NCBI GenBank assembly: GCA_903864375.1
Contig: CAIPFS010000003.1
Coordinates: 1 to 6,203 of the forward strand
DNA: 6,203 nt
Direction: 5' to 3'
Source of the DNA: an uncultured Verrucomicrobiota bacterium
GTDB taxonomy: Bacteria > Verrucomicrobiota > Verrucomicrobiia > Limisphaerales > UBA9464
Part shown: positions 1 through 6,203 of the stretch, piece by piece
Numbering within the stretch: the stretch's first letter is position 1
Layout of the letters: every line of letters begins with the position of its first letter
Translations under genes and position numbers: made by a program
Notes under the pieces: model-generated
What the model saw: the letters and a program-made list of their open reading frames with translations, nothing else
Told to the model about the DNA's origin: nothing
The model's database searches: none

Positions 1-2396
1 CCCACCCAGGGTCGCCCCAAAACATCGTGCCGGGCCAACCCGAAGCGATCCATGACCTTGAATTCATCCAACGACACCTCGCCGGAGGCTCTTTCGCTCC
101 ATGAGAGAATACCCCGACGAGTCCGGTCAACCGCCACGAACTCCTGTGGGTTACCTGGAATCCCCACCAACCGTTGCACATGGTTTCCTGCGAGAAAGCC
201 AACCTGCCGCCCGGTGGACGGACGAAACACCCGGAACCCATCGTGGCACCCTTCAAAGAGCAATGATGAGTCGGCGGAAAAGATGCATTGATAGGGTAAT
301 TTGACGACGTCGGTGCCCGGTTCCCGGAGGGAACGACAGATCTCTTCGGAGTGAATGTCACACCAGAGGAACTCGCTGTTGGCTGACGTGTAGAGAACAA
401 TATTTCGTTCGTCGGGCAGGAATGCATTGTGCCAGGAAGTGACCAGGTAGCGGCTCATTTCCCGCTTTTCCGCCACATCCCAAATCCGGGTGGTGTCATC
501 CCAGCTTCCCGAGACAAGAAGATGCCCGCTGGGGGACCACGTGAGGCTGACCACCTCGGCGCCATGGCCAACTAGTTCCACCGGACGGTTGGTCGTTCCC
601 GGCTGCCAGAGGAGCACGCGGTGCGAGGTCGTTCCGATCGCCAGCGTCGTTTGATCCGGGCTCCACGCCATGCTGATGGCTTCCACCTCCGGCTCCAGGT
701 CGAGCGCAGCGACCTGAATACCCTCGGGAATCTTCGTCACCCGGATCGATGCGTTGGTCTCACTGGACCAGGCCAGCACGCTGCGTTCGGTTGAAAGCTC
801 GTAGCGGCGGATTGCCTCGGGAACGTGGACTGTCCGGGAGGAATCGTCATCAATGGAACGGATGATGAGTTCCGTCCCGGATTTCAGCATGAACTGATTT
901 GAGGCCGGCCCGAAGGTGAACAGGCGTGGTCCATCCTCTGGAATGGAAGCCACAACGACACCCCGGTTCACGTCCCAGACCTTTTGAACGCCGTGTTCTG
1001 GAGCGGTCATGAGCAGACGACCGTCGCGGCTGAACGGACCGGCGGCCCCTCCGGAATCAGGAAGAACACGAAGAATGCTGCCATCGCTGGTGACACCGAT
1101 AACCGTATCGCCTCCCACAATACCCTGGGCATACACCTTCCCATCGGGGCTGAGCGCAAGGAAGGGCGTTGAATTGGTCGGCCCCGGAATTTTTCGAACA
1201 ATGCTCACATCGGACAAAGCCAGCGCCGATATGGCCTCGCTTCGGAGCTCCGGTGTGGCGGGATGAAGCCGTGCCGCTGCCTGAAGTGCCTCCAGGGCCT
1301 TCTGACGGGCACCCGCGCGCCCTGAGCGACGTTCTGCAGCGCCCTGAGCCATCAGTGCGGCAAACAGTTGGTCCTTGGCGCTCCGCTCCGCCAGCTCCGA
1401 CCGGGCTCGCAGGATTTCCGAGCGATTAAAGTCATCACGCGCCAAATTCGCCTGTCGCCGCACGAGGAACATCACTCCCAAAAGCACCGCCGCCACCAAC
1501 GTGGCGAATACACCCAATCGTCGTGTCAGCTTCAACCGACGTTGAAAAGATCGCAGTTCCTGAACCGATTGGCCGCTTCGCAGGATGGCCAGATCTGCCA
1601 GCAGTTCTGCGGTGGATCGATACCTATCCCCGGGTTCCGGCGCGCAGCATCGAAGCAGGATCGCGTTGAGTTCCAGGAGGTCCCGATTCTTTTCCGGGCT
1701 GATCCGATTCAGCGGGAGGGATGGAAACTCCATCCGATCCTTGCCGGTCGCCGCCTCATACATCAATTTTCCAAAGGCATAAATATCCGCTGTCATCGTG
1801 CCGGGCCCCTCCGGTGGAATGAACCCCTCCGTTCCGACAAAGGTCCGCGACTCACCGGCCTCCACCACCAGTCCCAAATCAGCAAGCTTGGGAACCCCGT
1901 TCACGAAAATGACGTTGGCCGACTTGATGTCCCGATGCAGCAGCCCGCCCGCGTGCAGATGTCCAATGCCTTCTGCCAGGGTCAAAAAGAACGGAATCGC
2001 CCGATGGGGTGTCATGGGCTCCTGTCCCCCCACCTCGGACGAGAGCATCCTTGGACGATAGCTGGCGATGGCTTCCGGATTTGAGACCACTGGAAAACCT
2101 GTGTTGGCGTCGTCCGCCAGCTCCATCACATAGTAGAAAAATTGGGACGCCTCATTTCTTCCAACCTGAAGTATGTCCACGAGCCCGTCGTGGGCTCGGG
2201 ATATGGGTTCGTAGCGTTGGATGCCGGACAATTCCCGGGCAAATGGGCGATCACTATCGAATGTATCCCGTCGAACCACCTTGACGGCTCTCAGGGTCCC
2301 GAAAGCATTCCGGGCCATCCAAACCTCGCCGTAGCTTCCCCGGCCGATCAGCCGAAGCAGCTCATGGTCAGGGATGGCCGGAATTTCGGTGGACAA
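1..2396 (-). CDS. Membrane Ser/Thr protein kinase with C-terminal WD40-like beta-propeller (C-terminus beyond window)
   Basis: The frame is open from the start codon to the left edge (798 residues visible, no stop), so the C-terminus is missing. Residues about 11-275 are a Hanks-type kinase domain: Gly-rich loop GRGSYGEVW (18-26), ATP-binding Lys in AVKVV (K39), probable helix-C Glu E55, catalytic loop HRDIKSANV (154-162; D156, N161), DLG instead of DFG at 173-175, PPE at 194-196 and DIYAFG (204-209). All catalytic residues are present, so an active ATP-dependent kinase is expected. A hydrophobic helix at about 294-312, flanked by Arg residues, should anchor it in the membrane. A helical, Ala/Arg-rich linker (about 313-400) follows. 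From about 405 there are WD40-like blades: LALSPDG (413-419), FSRDG...VWDV (455-476), AWSPD...LLWQPG (577-600), and the clearest one, GHGAEVV...RIWDV (610-641), with weaker blades to the edge. It lies just downstream of the sigma factor gene, probably in the same operon. There is no in-frame ATG before residue 27. TTG at 2396 is used here; another in-frame TTG lies at 2435, just after an in-frame TAA. Neither has a clear ribosome-binding site. Confidence 0.93.
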   Translation of the reverse strand, partial: MSTEIPAIPDHELLRLIGRGSYGEVWMARNAFGTLRAVKVVRRDTFDSDRPFARELSGIQRYEPISRAHDGLVDILQVGRNEASQFFYYVMELADDANTGFPVVSNPEAIASYRPRMLSSEVGGQEPMTPHRAIPFFLTLAEGIGHLHAGGLLHRDIKSANVIFVNGVPKLADLGLVVEAGESRTFVGTEGFIPPEGPGTMTADIYAFGKLMYEAATGKDRMEFPSLPLNRISPEKNRDLLELNAILLRCCAPEPGDRYRSTAELLADLAILRSGQSVQELRSFQRRLKLTRRLGVFATLVAAVLLGVMFLVRRQANLARDDFNRSEILRARSELAERSAKDQLFAALMAQGAAERRSGRAGARQKALEALQAAARLHPATPELRSEAISALALSDVSIVRKIPGPTNSTPFLALSPDGKVYAQGIVGGDTVIGVTSDGSILRVLPDSGGAAGPFSRDGRLLMTAPEHGVQKVWDVNRGVVVASIPEDGPRLFTFGPASNQFMLKSGTELIIRSIDDDSSRTVHVPEAIRRYELSTERSVLAWSSETNASIRVTKIPEGIQVAALDLEPEVEAISMAWSPDQTTLAIGTTSHRVLLWQPGTTNRPVELVGHGAEVVSLTWSPSGHLLVSGSWDDTTRIWDVAEKREMSRYLVTSWHNAFLPDERNIVLYTSANSEFLWCDIHSEEICRSLREPGTDVVKLPYQCIFSADSSLLFEGCHDGFRVFRPSTGRQVGFLAGNHVQRLVGIPGNPQEFVAVDRTRRGILSWSERASGEVSLDEFKVMDRFGLARHDVLGRPWV

Positions 2397-2446
2397 TGTG
2401 CGCTGGAAACTGCCTGAACCGCGAATCGATGCCAAGTCTTACGTGT

Positions 2447-3142
2447 TCAGACTCCCTCTGCCTCGAGTCGACCCAGTTCGTCCCGGACCATTCGGCGCAG
2501 TCGGCTGCGGATCAGGTAAACCTGGGCCAGATTCAATCCCAGGGCTTTCCCCGTTTCCATCGGACTCCACCCCTGAACCGTCAGCAATTCAAACGCTTGA
2601 AAGTGGACGGGATTGCACTTTGCCTTCACCTGTGCGAGCATGGAATCTGCCAGATGGGCGCGCCACTCGGAATCCCATAGCTCTTCGAACTGATTTTCCT
2701 CGTCGTCCGGCAGAACCACTGTTTCGCCGTCCGCGCTTCCCGTGTTGTGCCGGTAGGCCTGCCGGAGTGCATCGGATATGCGTCGACGGGTGATCTGCAT
2801 CAACCACCCTTTGAACGACCCTTTGGCCCGGTCGTACTTGAAATTCGGCAGCTGCTTTGCCGCTGCCAACACGGTCTCTTGAACTACATCCTGCGCGGCC
2901 GCATCTCCAAGTCCGGCCTTCCGGGCAAGGTCATAGATCAGCCGCCAGTAAAGCTCAAAGAATTGGCGCCAGGAGTCCTGGTTGTCCCAATCCTTAAGGC
3001 GACTCAACAGACTCCGCCGGGTGGGTGGCGATGATTCCGATGCGGAAGCGGGTTCTGACGAGGGATTCTCCAACACGGAATCATTCGGGCATTGGCATTG
3101 AAATCTATCAAGGATTTCAGCAACGCGCCTTTCTTCGAACAA
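2447..3142 (-). CDS. RNA polymerase sigma factor, sigma-70 family (ECF-like), linked to Ser/Thr kinase
   Basis: The protein has 231 residues if the TTG at 3142 is the start. A poorly conserved, Ser/Pro/Glu-rich N-terminus (1-40) leads into TRRSLLSRLKDW (41-52), which I recognise as typical of the kinase-linked sigma factors of planctomycetes and verrucomicrobia. Sigma region 2 spans about 55-128, with AAQDVVQET (82-90) as the core-RNAP-binding 2.2 helix and GSFKGWL (108-114) followed by an Arg-rich stretch for -10 recognition and melting. An acidic linker (about 138-158) joins it to sigma region 4 (about 164-226), whose helix-turn-helix at about 193-219 would read the -35 element. There is no region 1.1 or 3, which fits the two-domain ECF architecture. 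No anti-sigma gene is visible; the next gene downstream is a Ser/Thr kinase, so control by phosphorylation is the natural guess. The start is uncertain: the first in-frame start after the upstream TGA is the TTG at 3142, with a weak GGATGG before it. GTG at 3076 would give a 209-residue protein closer to the usual length and keeps all conserved parts. Confidence 0.92.
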   Translation of the reverse strand: MFEERRVAEILDRFQCQCPNDSVLENPSSEPASASESSPPTRRSLLSRLKDWDNQDSWRQFFELYWRLIYDLARKAGLGDAAAQDVVQETVLAAAKQLPNFKYDRAKGSFKGWLMQITRRRISDALRQAYRHNTGSADGETVVLPDDEENQFEELWDSEWRAHLADSMLAQVKAKCNPVHFQAFELLTVQGWSPMETGKALGLNLAQVYLIRSRLRRMVRDELGRLEAEGV

Positions 3143-3455
3143 TCGCCCATCCGGCCAGCTTCAGACCCACCCACCCTTCGCTGGCCTTCGGTTCTGGGGC
3201 GGAATTCAGATTCAATGTCCATCCGACGAGAGTCAATGCATGGCCCGGGGCGCCATCGGAATCATCCACCAGTTAAAGGGCTGTGCTTATCAGGAATGCG
3301 GCGACAGACAGCATCCAGAGCAACCCTTTGGAACCGTTGGAAATCTTCGTCTACCGCTTCTTCGCTGATGCCGGTCAAAACCTATCACCGACGAGCTTCT
3401 TTTTCCGCCAGCTGGTTCACTTGCCAGCGCCACCGGCATTTGTTATCGGATTTCC
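3143..3455. promoter_or_regulatory. Divergent intergenic region between the sigma factor and hydrolase genes
   Basis: This stretch of about 313 bp separates two divergently transcribed genes, so it must contain or border the promoters for both. I see no convincing -35/-10 pair, rho-independent terminator, tRNA, riboswitch-like fold or tandem repeat. Weak candidates are a TTGACT (minus strand, 3236-3231) with a poor -10 match 17 bp further on, and a TGTTAT at 3441-3446 just before the GTG start of the hydrolase. If the sigma start is really GTG 3076, the region extends to 3077. PVC bacteria and ECF-driven promoters often depart from the E. coli consensus, so absence of a match says little. Confidence 0.45.
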
Positions 3456-4421
3456 GTGACGCCTCCGAACCTGTTGTCTCAGTTCCTCCATTCCGCCTGC
3501 GCTCTGTCCCGTTTCGGGCGTTTACTCACCACGCAAGGCCTGATGTTGCCCTGCCTGATTCTTGCCGCTGTCGGAGTGACGACCTCGGGGCGGGCCGATG
3601 ATTTCGTCCGGACGGAAGATGTCATCTACGGACGAAAGCCCGGCGTCGCGTTGACGCTGGACGTTTTTCAACCCTCCAGGACCAATGGATATGGTTTGGC
3701 CTTCATGGTGAGCGGGGGCTGGTTTTCCAGCCACGAATCGATCAATCCTGTGTTCTTGAAGCCGTTTCTGGACCGTGGGTACACGGTGTTCGCGGTGGTC
3801 CACGGTTCGCAGCCGAAATACATCGTCACTGAAATCACTGAGGATATTCATCGCTCCATCCGGTTTATCCGCCACAATGCCGCCCATTATGGGATCGCCG
3901 GTGATCACCTGGGCATCCTGGGCGCCAGTGCGGGCGGGCATCTATCCCTGACGATGGGTGTCCACGGCGGCCCAGGTCCCCAGGACGATAAAGATCCGAT
4001 CAATCGCGAAAGCAGCGCAGTTCAGGCGGTCGCCTGCTTTTTTCCGCCAACTGATTTTCTAAACTATGGAAAAGCAGGAGAAGATGCGGTGGGTGTGGGC
4101 ATCCTGGCGAATTTCAAGCCGGCGTTCGGTCCGCGGTCGGATACTGCCGAGGGACGTCAGGCTCTGGGTCGCGAAATTTCGCCCATTTACCATATCACCC
4201 CCCAGCTGCCTCCCACGCTGATCTTTCACGGCGATGCGGACGCCCTCGTCCCTCTGCAGCAATCCCAAACTTTTGCTGCCAAAGCCGAATCATTGGGTGC
4301 CACGGTTCGCGTGGTGGTCCGGACGGGGGAAGGGCACACCGTCTGGAAAGGATTCGATCGGGATTTGGGATTGATGGCGGACTGGTTTGACCAATACCTG
4401 CGGGGAATCCCTTCGAAGTAG
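3456..4421 (+). CDS. Secreted alpha/beta hydrolase (esterase-like, BD-FAE/acetyl esterase type)
   Basis: A 321-residue protein with an alpha/beta-hydrolase fold. The catalytic triad can be read directly: nucleophile S158 in the elbow GASAGG (156-161), acid D262 in HGDADALVP (258-266; D260 is the alternative) and H294 in GEGHTVW. The oxyanion-hole segment is VSGGWFSSHE (85-94), where S86 replaces the His of the common HGGGW motif. This resembles secreted esterases of planctomycetes and verrucomicrobia related to the BD-FAE/acetylxylan esterase group. The likely reaction is hydrolysis of a carboxylic ester, perhaps an acyl decoration on a polysaccharide, but the substrate cannot be read from the sequence. 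A hydrophobic stretch at about 29-43 ending in GRA|DD (cleavage near 47) indicates a Sec signal peptide, so it acts outside the cytoplasm. The GTG start at 3456 keeps the Arg residues (R19, R22) of a signal n-region. ATG at 3543, preceded by AAGG, would leave a short signal lacking basic residues. The M13 peptidase gene follows 50 nt downstream on the same strand. Confidence 0.92.
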   Translation: MTPPNLLSQFLHSACALSRFGRLLTTQGLMLPCLILAAVGVTTSGRADDFVRTEDVIYGRKPGVALTLDVFQPSRTNGYGLAFMVSGGWFSSHESINPVFLKPFLDRGYTVFAVVHGSQPKYIVTEITEDIHRSIRFIRHNAAHYGIAGDHLGILGASAGGHLSLTMGVHGGPGPQDDKDPINRESSAVQAVACFFPPTDFLNYGKAGEDAVGVGILANFKPAFGPRSDTAEGRQALGREISPIYHITPQLPPTLIFHGDADALVPLQQSQTFAAKAESLGATVRVVVRTGEGHTVWKGFDRDLGLMADWFDQYLRGIPSK

Positions 4422-4462
4422 GCGGCGATTTTGCAGACAAGCCCACCCTCTTTTGAGACACT

Positions 4463-4467
4463 GGAGG
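4463..4467 (+). promoter_or_regulatory. Shine-Dalgarno sequence of the M13 peptidase gene
   Basis: GGAGG lies 4 nt before the ATG at 4472, a near-perfect match to the anti-Shine-Dalgarno sequence and the only strong ribosome-binding site in the window. It fixes the start of the peptidase. The whole gap after the hydrolase stop (4422-4471, 50 nt) shows no terminator hairpin and no clear promoter, which fits readthrough from the hydrolase gene. Confidence 0.8.
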
Positions 4468-4471
4468 AAAG

Positions 4472-6203
4472 ATGACGACAGGTTTCCTTCGCAAACGGTC
4501 ACTGCAGAACTGGTGGTGGGTGATGGTCCTCACAGGGTTGGCCACGGCCAGCCCGTGGGTCCATTCTGACGAGACCACTCCTTCAACGACCCTGGATATT
4601 CTTTCGTCGAATCTGAATCGGGAGGCCGATCCGTCCGTTGACTTTTTTGATTATGCCAACGGGGGATGGCTTCGGCGCAATCCCATTCCTGCCTCGGAAT
4701 CGAATTGGGGTATTTCGAAATTGGTGCAGGAGGAACTGTATGAGCGCCTGCGCCTCATCAATGAATCCGCCACAACCAACAAGGGAACGATCGGAAGCGA
4801 CCAGAGAAAGATCGGCGACTTTTGGGCCACCGCGATGGACACCAATCGGACGGCACGGCTGGGACTTCAACCACTGCGGACCGAGTTGGCCCGCATCGAG
4901 GCGGTTGCCTCGGTGGCCGATGCCGTCGAAGTCTCCTTTGCCCTGCGTCCACTGGGCGTCAACGCCTTTTTGGCTTTGGGCATCGGGCAGGACCAGAAGC
5001 AAAGTGACGTCATGGCTGTACAAATCGGCCAGGGAGGTCTCGGTCTTCCCGAACGGGATTTCTATTTCAACGAGGAAAAGGGGGTGGCCCATATCCGCGA
5101 GGAATATGTCGCCCACCTTGCCCGGGAATTGAAGCTGATGGGCCGTTCGGAACGGGAAGCCCGTCGGACCGCCAAACGAGTGATGCAGTTTGAGACCGGC
5201 CTCGCCCGGGCCTCGCGAAAGCTGGAGGCCCTGCGGGATCCGGAGAAAAACTACCACCGAATCGATCCAAGCGTCCTGACCCGGACCCAAACTCCCGGCA
5301 TCCCCTGGACACAACTCCTGGCGAGGCTCCAACTCCGCCCCGACTACCTGATTGTCGGGCAACCGGAGTTTCTTCATTCACTGGATGCCCTTCTCCGCCA
5401 GACCAAGGTGGAAACGCTCAAGGAATATCTTCGACTTCAATTGGTGGCAGAATACTCGGAGTATCTGGGTGGAGACTGGGAGCAGGAGAATTTTGTCTTC
5501 AACCATCAAGTGCTCGCCGGTCAAAAGGAACGACGCCCTCAATGGAAGCGGGCGTTGGACGCCGAGGAACAGGCCATGGGCATGATTCTGGGCCGGCGTT
5601 TCGTGACGGAGTTTTTCCCGGCAACGGCCAAGAAGCGGTACGCGAACCTCGTGATCGCCATTCAACAGGCGTATTCGAACCGGATTGACCGATTGGATTG
5701 GATGACCGGCCCCACCAAGGTAAAGGCGCACGAAAAGTTGCAATCCTTAACCGCCAAGGTGGGATACCCAGACCATTGGAAGGACTATTCGGCCCTCGAA
5801 ATTGGGACGGAGTCGCTCGCGCAGAACATGATGAATGCCTCGCGATGGCAGTTCCAGGACATGCTCTCGAAATTTGGCAAGCCCGTGGACCGGACGGAGT
5901 GGAATATGACTCCACAGACCTACAATGCGTATTATGATCCGGCCAATAATGAAATCGTGCTTCCCGCAGCCATTTTTGCCGTTCCTGGAATGCGGGACGA
6001 GGAGCTCGATGATGCGCTGGTTTATGGGTATGCAGGCGCTTCGACCATCGGTCACGAAATCACCCATGGATTCGATGATGAAGGCCGCAAGTTTGACGCC
6101 TGGGGTAACCTGACCAACTGGTGGACGGATGAGGATGCCACTCAATTTCAGCGACGAGCCGACGTTCTGGCGGCTCAATTCAGCGGATATGAGCCACTCC
6201 CCG
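4472..6203 (+). CDS. Secreted M13-family zinc metallopeptidase (neprilysin/PepO type), C-terminus beyond window
   Basis: The frame is open from ATG 4472 to the right edge (577 residues visible). The N-terminus is a signal peptide: basic RKR at 7-9, hydrophobic core around WWWVMVLTGLATA (14-26), cleavage probably between 26 and 32, so the enzyme works in the periplasm or outside. The M13 N-terminal domain (about 48-430) shows DFFDYANGGWL (57-67) and LGLPERDFY (190-198), both family hallmarks. The catalytic domain begins near 470: substrate-binding NAYYDP (485-490), then NEIVLPAAIF, then the zinc site GHEITHGFDDEG, with H528 and H532 as ligands and E529 as the catalytic base. The third ligand, the Glu of the GENxAD motif, is expected about 60 residues later and lies outside the window, as does the conserved C-terminal CxW. 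Family members are usually about 650-700 residues, so roughly 100 are missing. M13 enzymes cleave peptides on the amino side of hydrophobic residues; the substrate here is unknown. The upstream neighbour is another exported hydrolase, possibly in the same operon. Confidence 0.95.
   Translation, partial: MTTGFLRKRSLQNWWWVMVLTGLATASPWVHSDETTPSTTLDILSSNLNREADPSVDFFDYANGGWLRRNPIPASESNWGISKLVQEELYERLRLINESATTNKGTIGSDQRKIGDFWATAMDTNRTARLGLQPLRTELARIEAVASVADAVEVSFALRPLGVNAFLALGIGQDQKQSDVMAVQIGQGGLGLPERDFYFNEEKGVAHIREEYVAHLARELKLMGRSEREARRTAKRVMQFETGLARASRKLEALRDPEKNYHRIDPSVLTRTQTPGIPWTQLLARLQLRPDYLIVGQPEFLHSLDALLRQTKVETLKEYLRLQLVAEYSEYLGGDWEQENFVFNHQVLAGQKERRPQWKRALDAEEQAMGMILGRRFVTEFFPATAKKRYANLVIAIQQAYSNRIDRLDWMTGPTKVKAHEKLQSLTAKVGYPDHWKDYSALEIGTESLAQNMMNASRWQFQDMLSKFGKPVDRTEWNMTPQTYNAYYDPANNEIVLPAAIFAVPGMRDEELDDALVYGYAGASTIGHEITHGFDDEGRKFDAWGNLTNWWTDEDATQFQRRADVLAAQFSGYEPLP

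Noticed and set aside
1368..2084. Plus-strand open frame of 238 codons
   Set aside because: It lies antisense to the kinase domain, whose motifs are unmistakable. Its translation is rich in Arg, Gln and His with no recognisable domain.
3208..3236. Possible minus-strand promoter TTGACT - 17 bp - GAATCT upstream of the sigma gene
   Set aside because: The -35 half is good but the -10 half matches the consensus poorly, and one good hexamer in 300 bp is expected by chance.
3411..3428. Short inverted repeat GCTGG / CCAGC with an 8-nt loop before the hydrolase
   Set aside because: A 5-bp stem with no following T-run is too weak to call a terminator or operator.
3489..3500. Possible lipoprotein signal at Cys15 of the hydrolase
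   Set aside because: The residues before the Cys (LHSAC) do not fit the lipobox, and a better Sec hydrophobic core with a GRA cleavage site lies further on.
3092..3601. Plus-strand open frame of 169 codons across the divergent intergenic region
   Set aside because: It overlaps both the sigma factor N-terminus and the hydrolase signal region. Its composition (many Arg, Ser, Pro, His) looks non-coding and no family is recognisable.
4583..5377. Minus-strand open frame of 264 codons
   Set aside because: It is antisense to the M13 peptidase N-terminal domain, which carries family motifs in the plus frame. The minus translation has no domain and no ribosome-binding site.

Overview
This window looks like a chromosomal segment from a bacterium of the Planctomycetes-Verrucomicrobia (PVC) group, most likely Verrucomicrobiota. 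I infer this from three traits seen here: an ECF-type sigma factor gene placed directly before a membrane Ser/Thr kinase with a WD40-like C-terminal half, a secreted alpha/beta hydrolase with an SGGWFSSHE oxyanion segment of a type I associate with these phyla, and a fairly GC-rich sequence using TTG and GTG starts. No ribosomal or other phylogenetic marker is present, so the placement is an inference.

Left half, minus strand (3142 down to 1): a sigma-70 family (ECF-like) sigma factor gene is followed, after 11 to 50 nt depending on the start codon, by a very long open frame. That frame encodes a Hanks-type Ser/Thr kinase domain, a helical membrane segment, a helical linker and a degenerate beta-propeller (at least 798 residues). 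The kinase gene runs off the left edge without a stop codon. The two genes probably form one transcription unit and a signalling pair: the propeller would sense or scaffold, the kinase would phosphorylate, and the sigma factor would be the transcriptional output.

Middle (3143-3455): about 313 bp of divergent intergenic DNA, which must hold the promoters for both directions. I see no convincing consensus promoter, RNA gene or conserved small gene in it.

Right half, plus strand (3456 to 6203): a secreted alpha/beta-hydrolase (esterase-like) gene is followed 50 nt later by a gene for a secreted M13 (neprilysin/PepO-type) zinc metallopeptidase. The peptidase gene has a strong Shine-Dalgarno sequence and is cut by the right edge just after the HEITH zinc site. 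These two exported hydrolases may be co-transcribed. Nothing in the sequence shows a functional link to the sigma/kinase pair beyond divergent adjacency.

There are no RNA genes, insertion sequences, CRISPR arrays or convincing repeats. The most interesting element is the sigma factor-kinase pair, whose sigma region 2.2 lacks part of the usual acidic motif.
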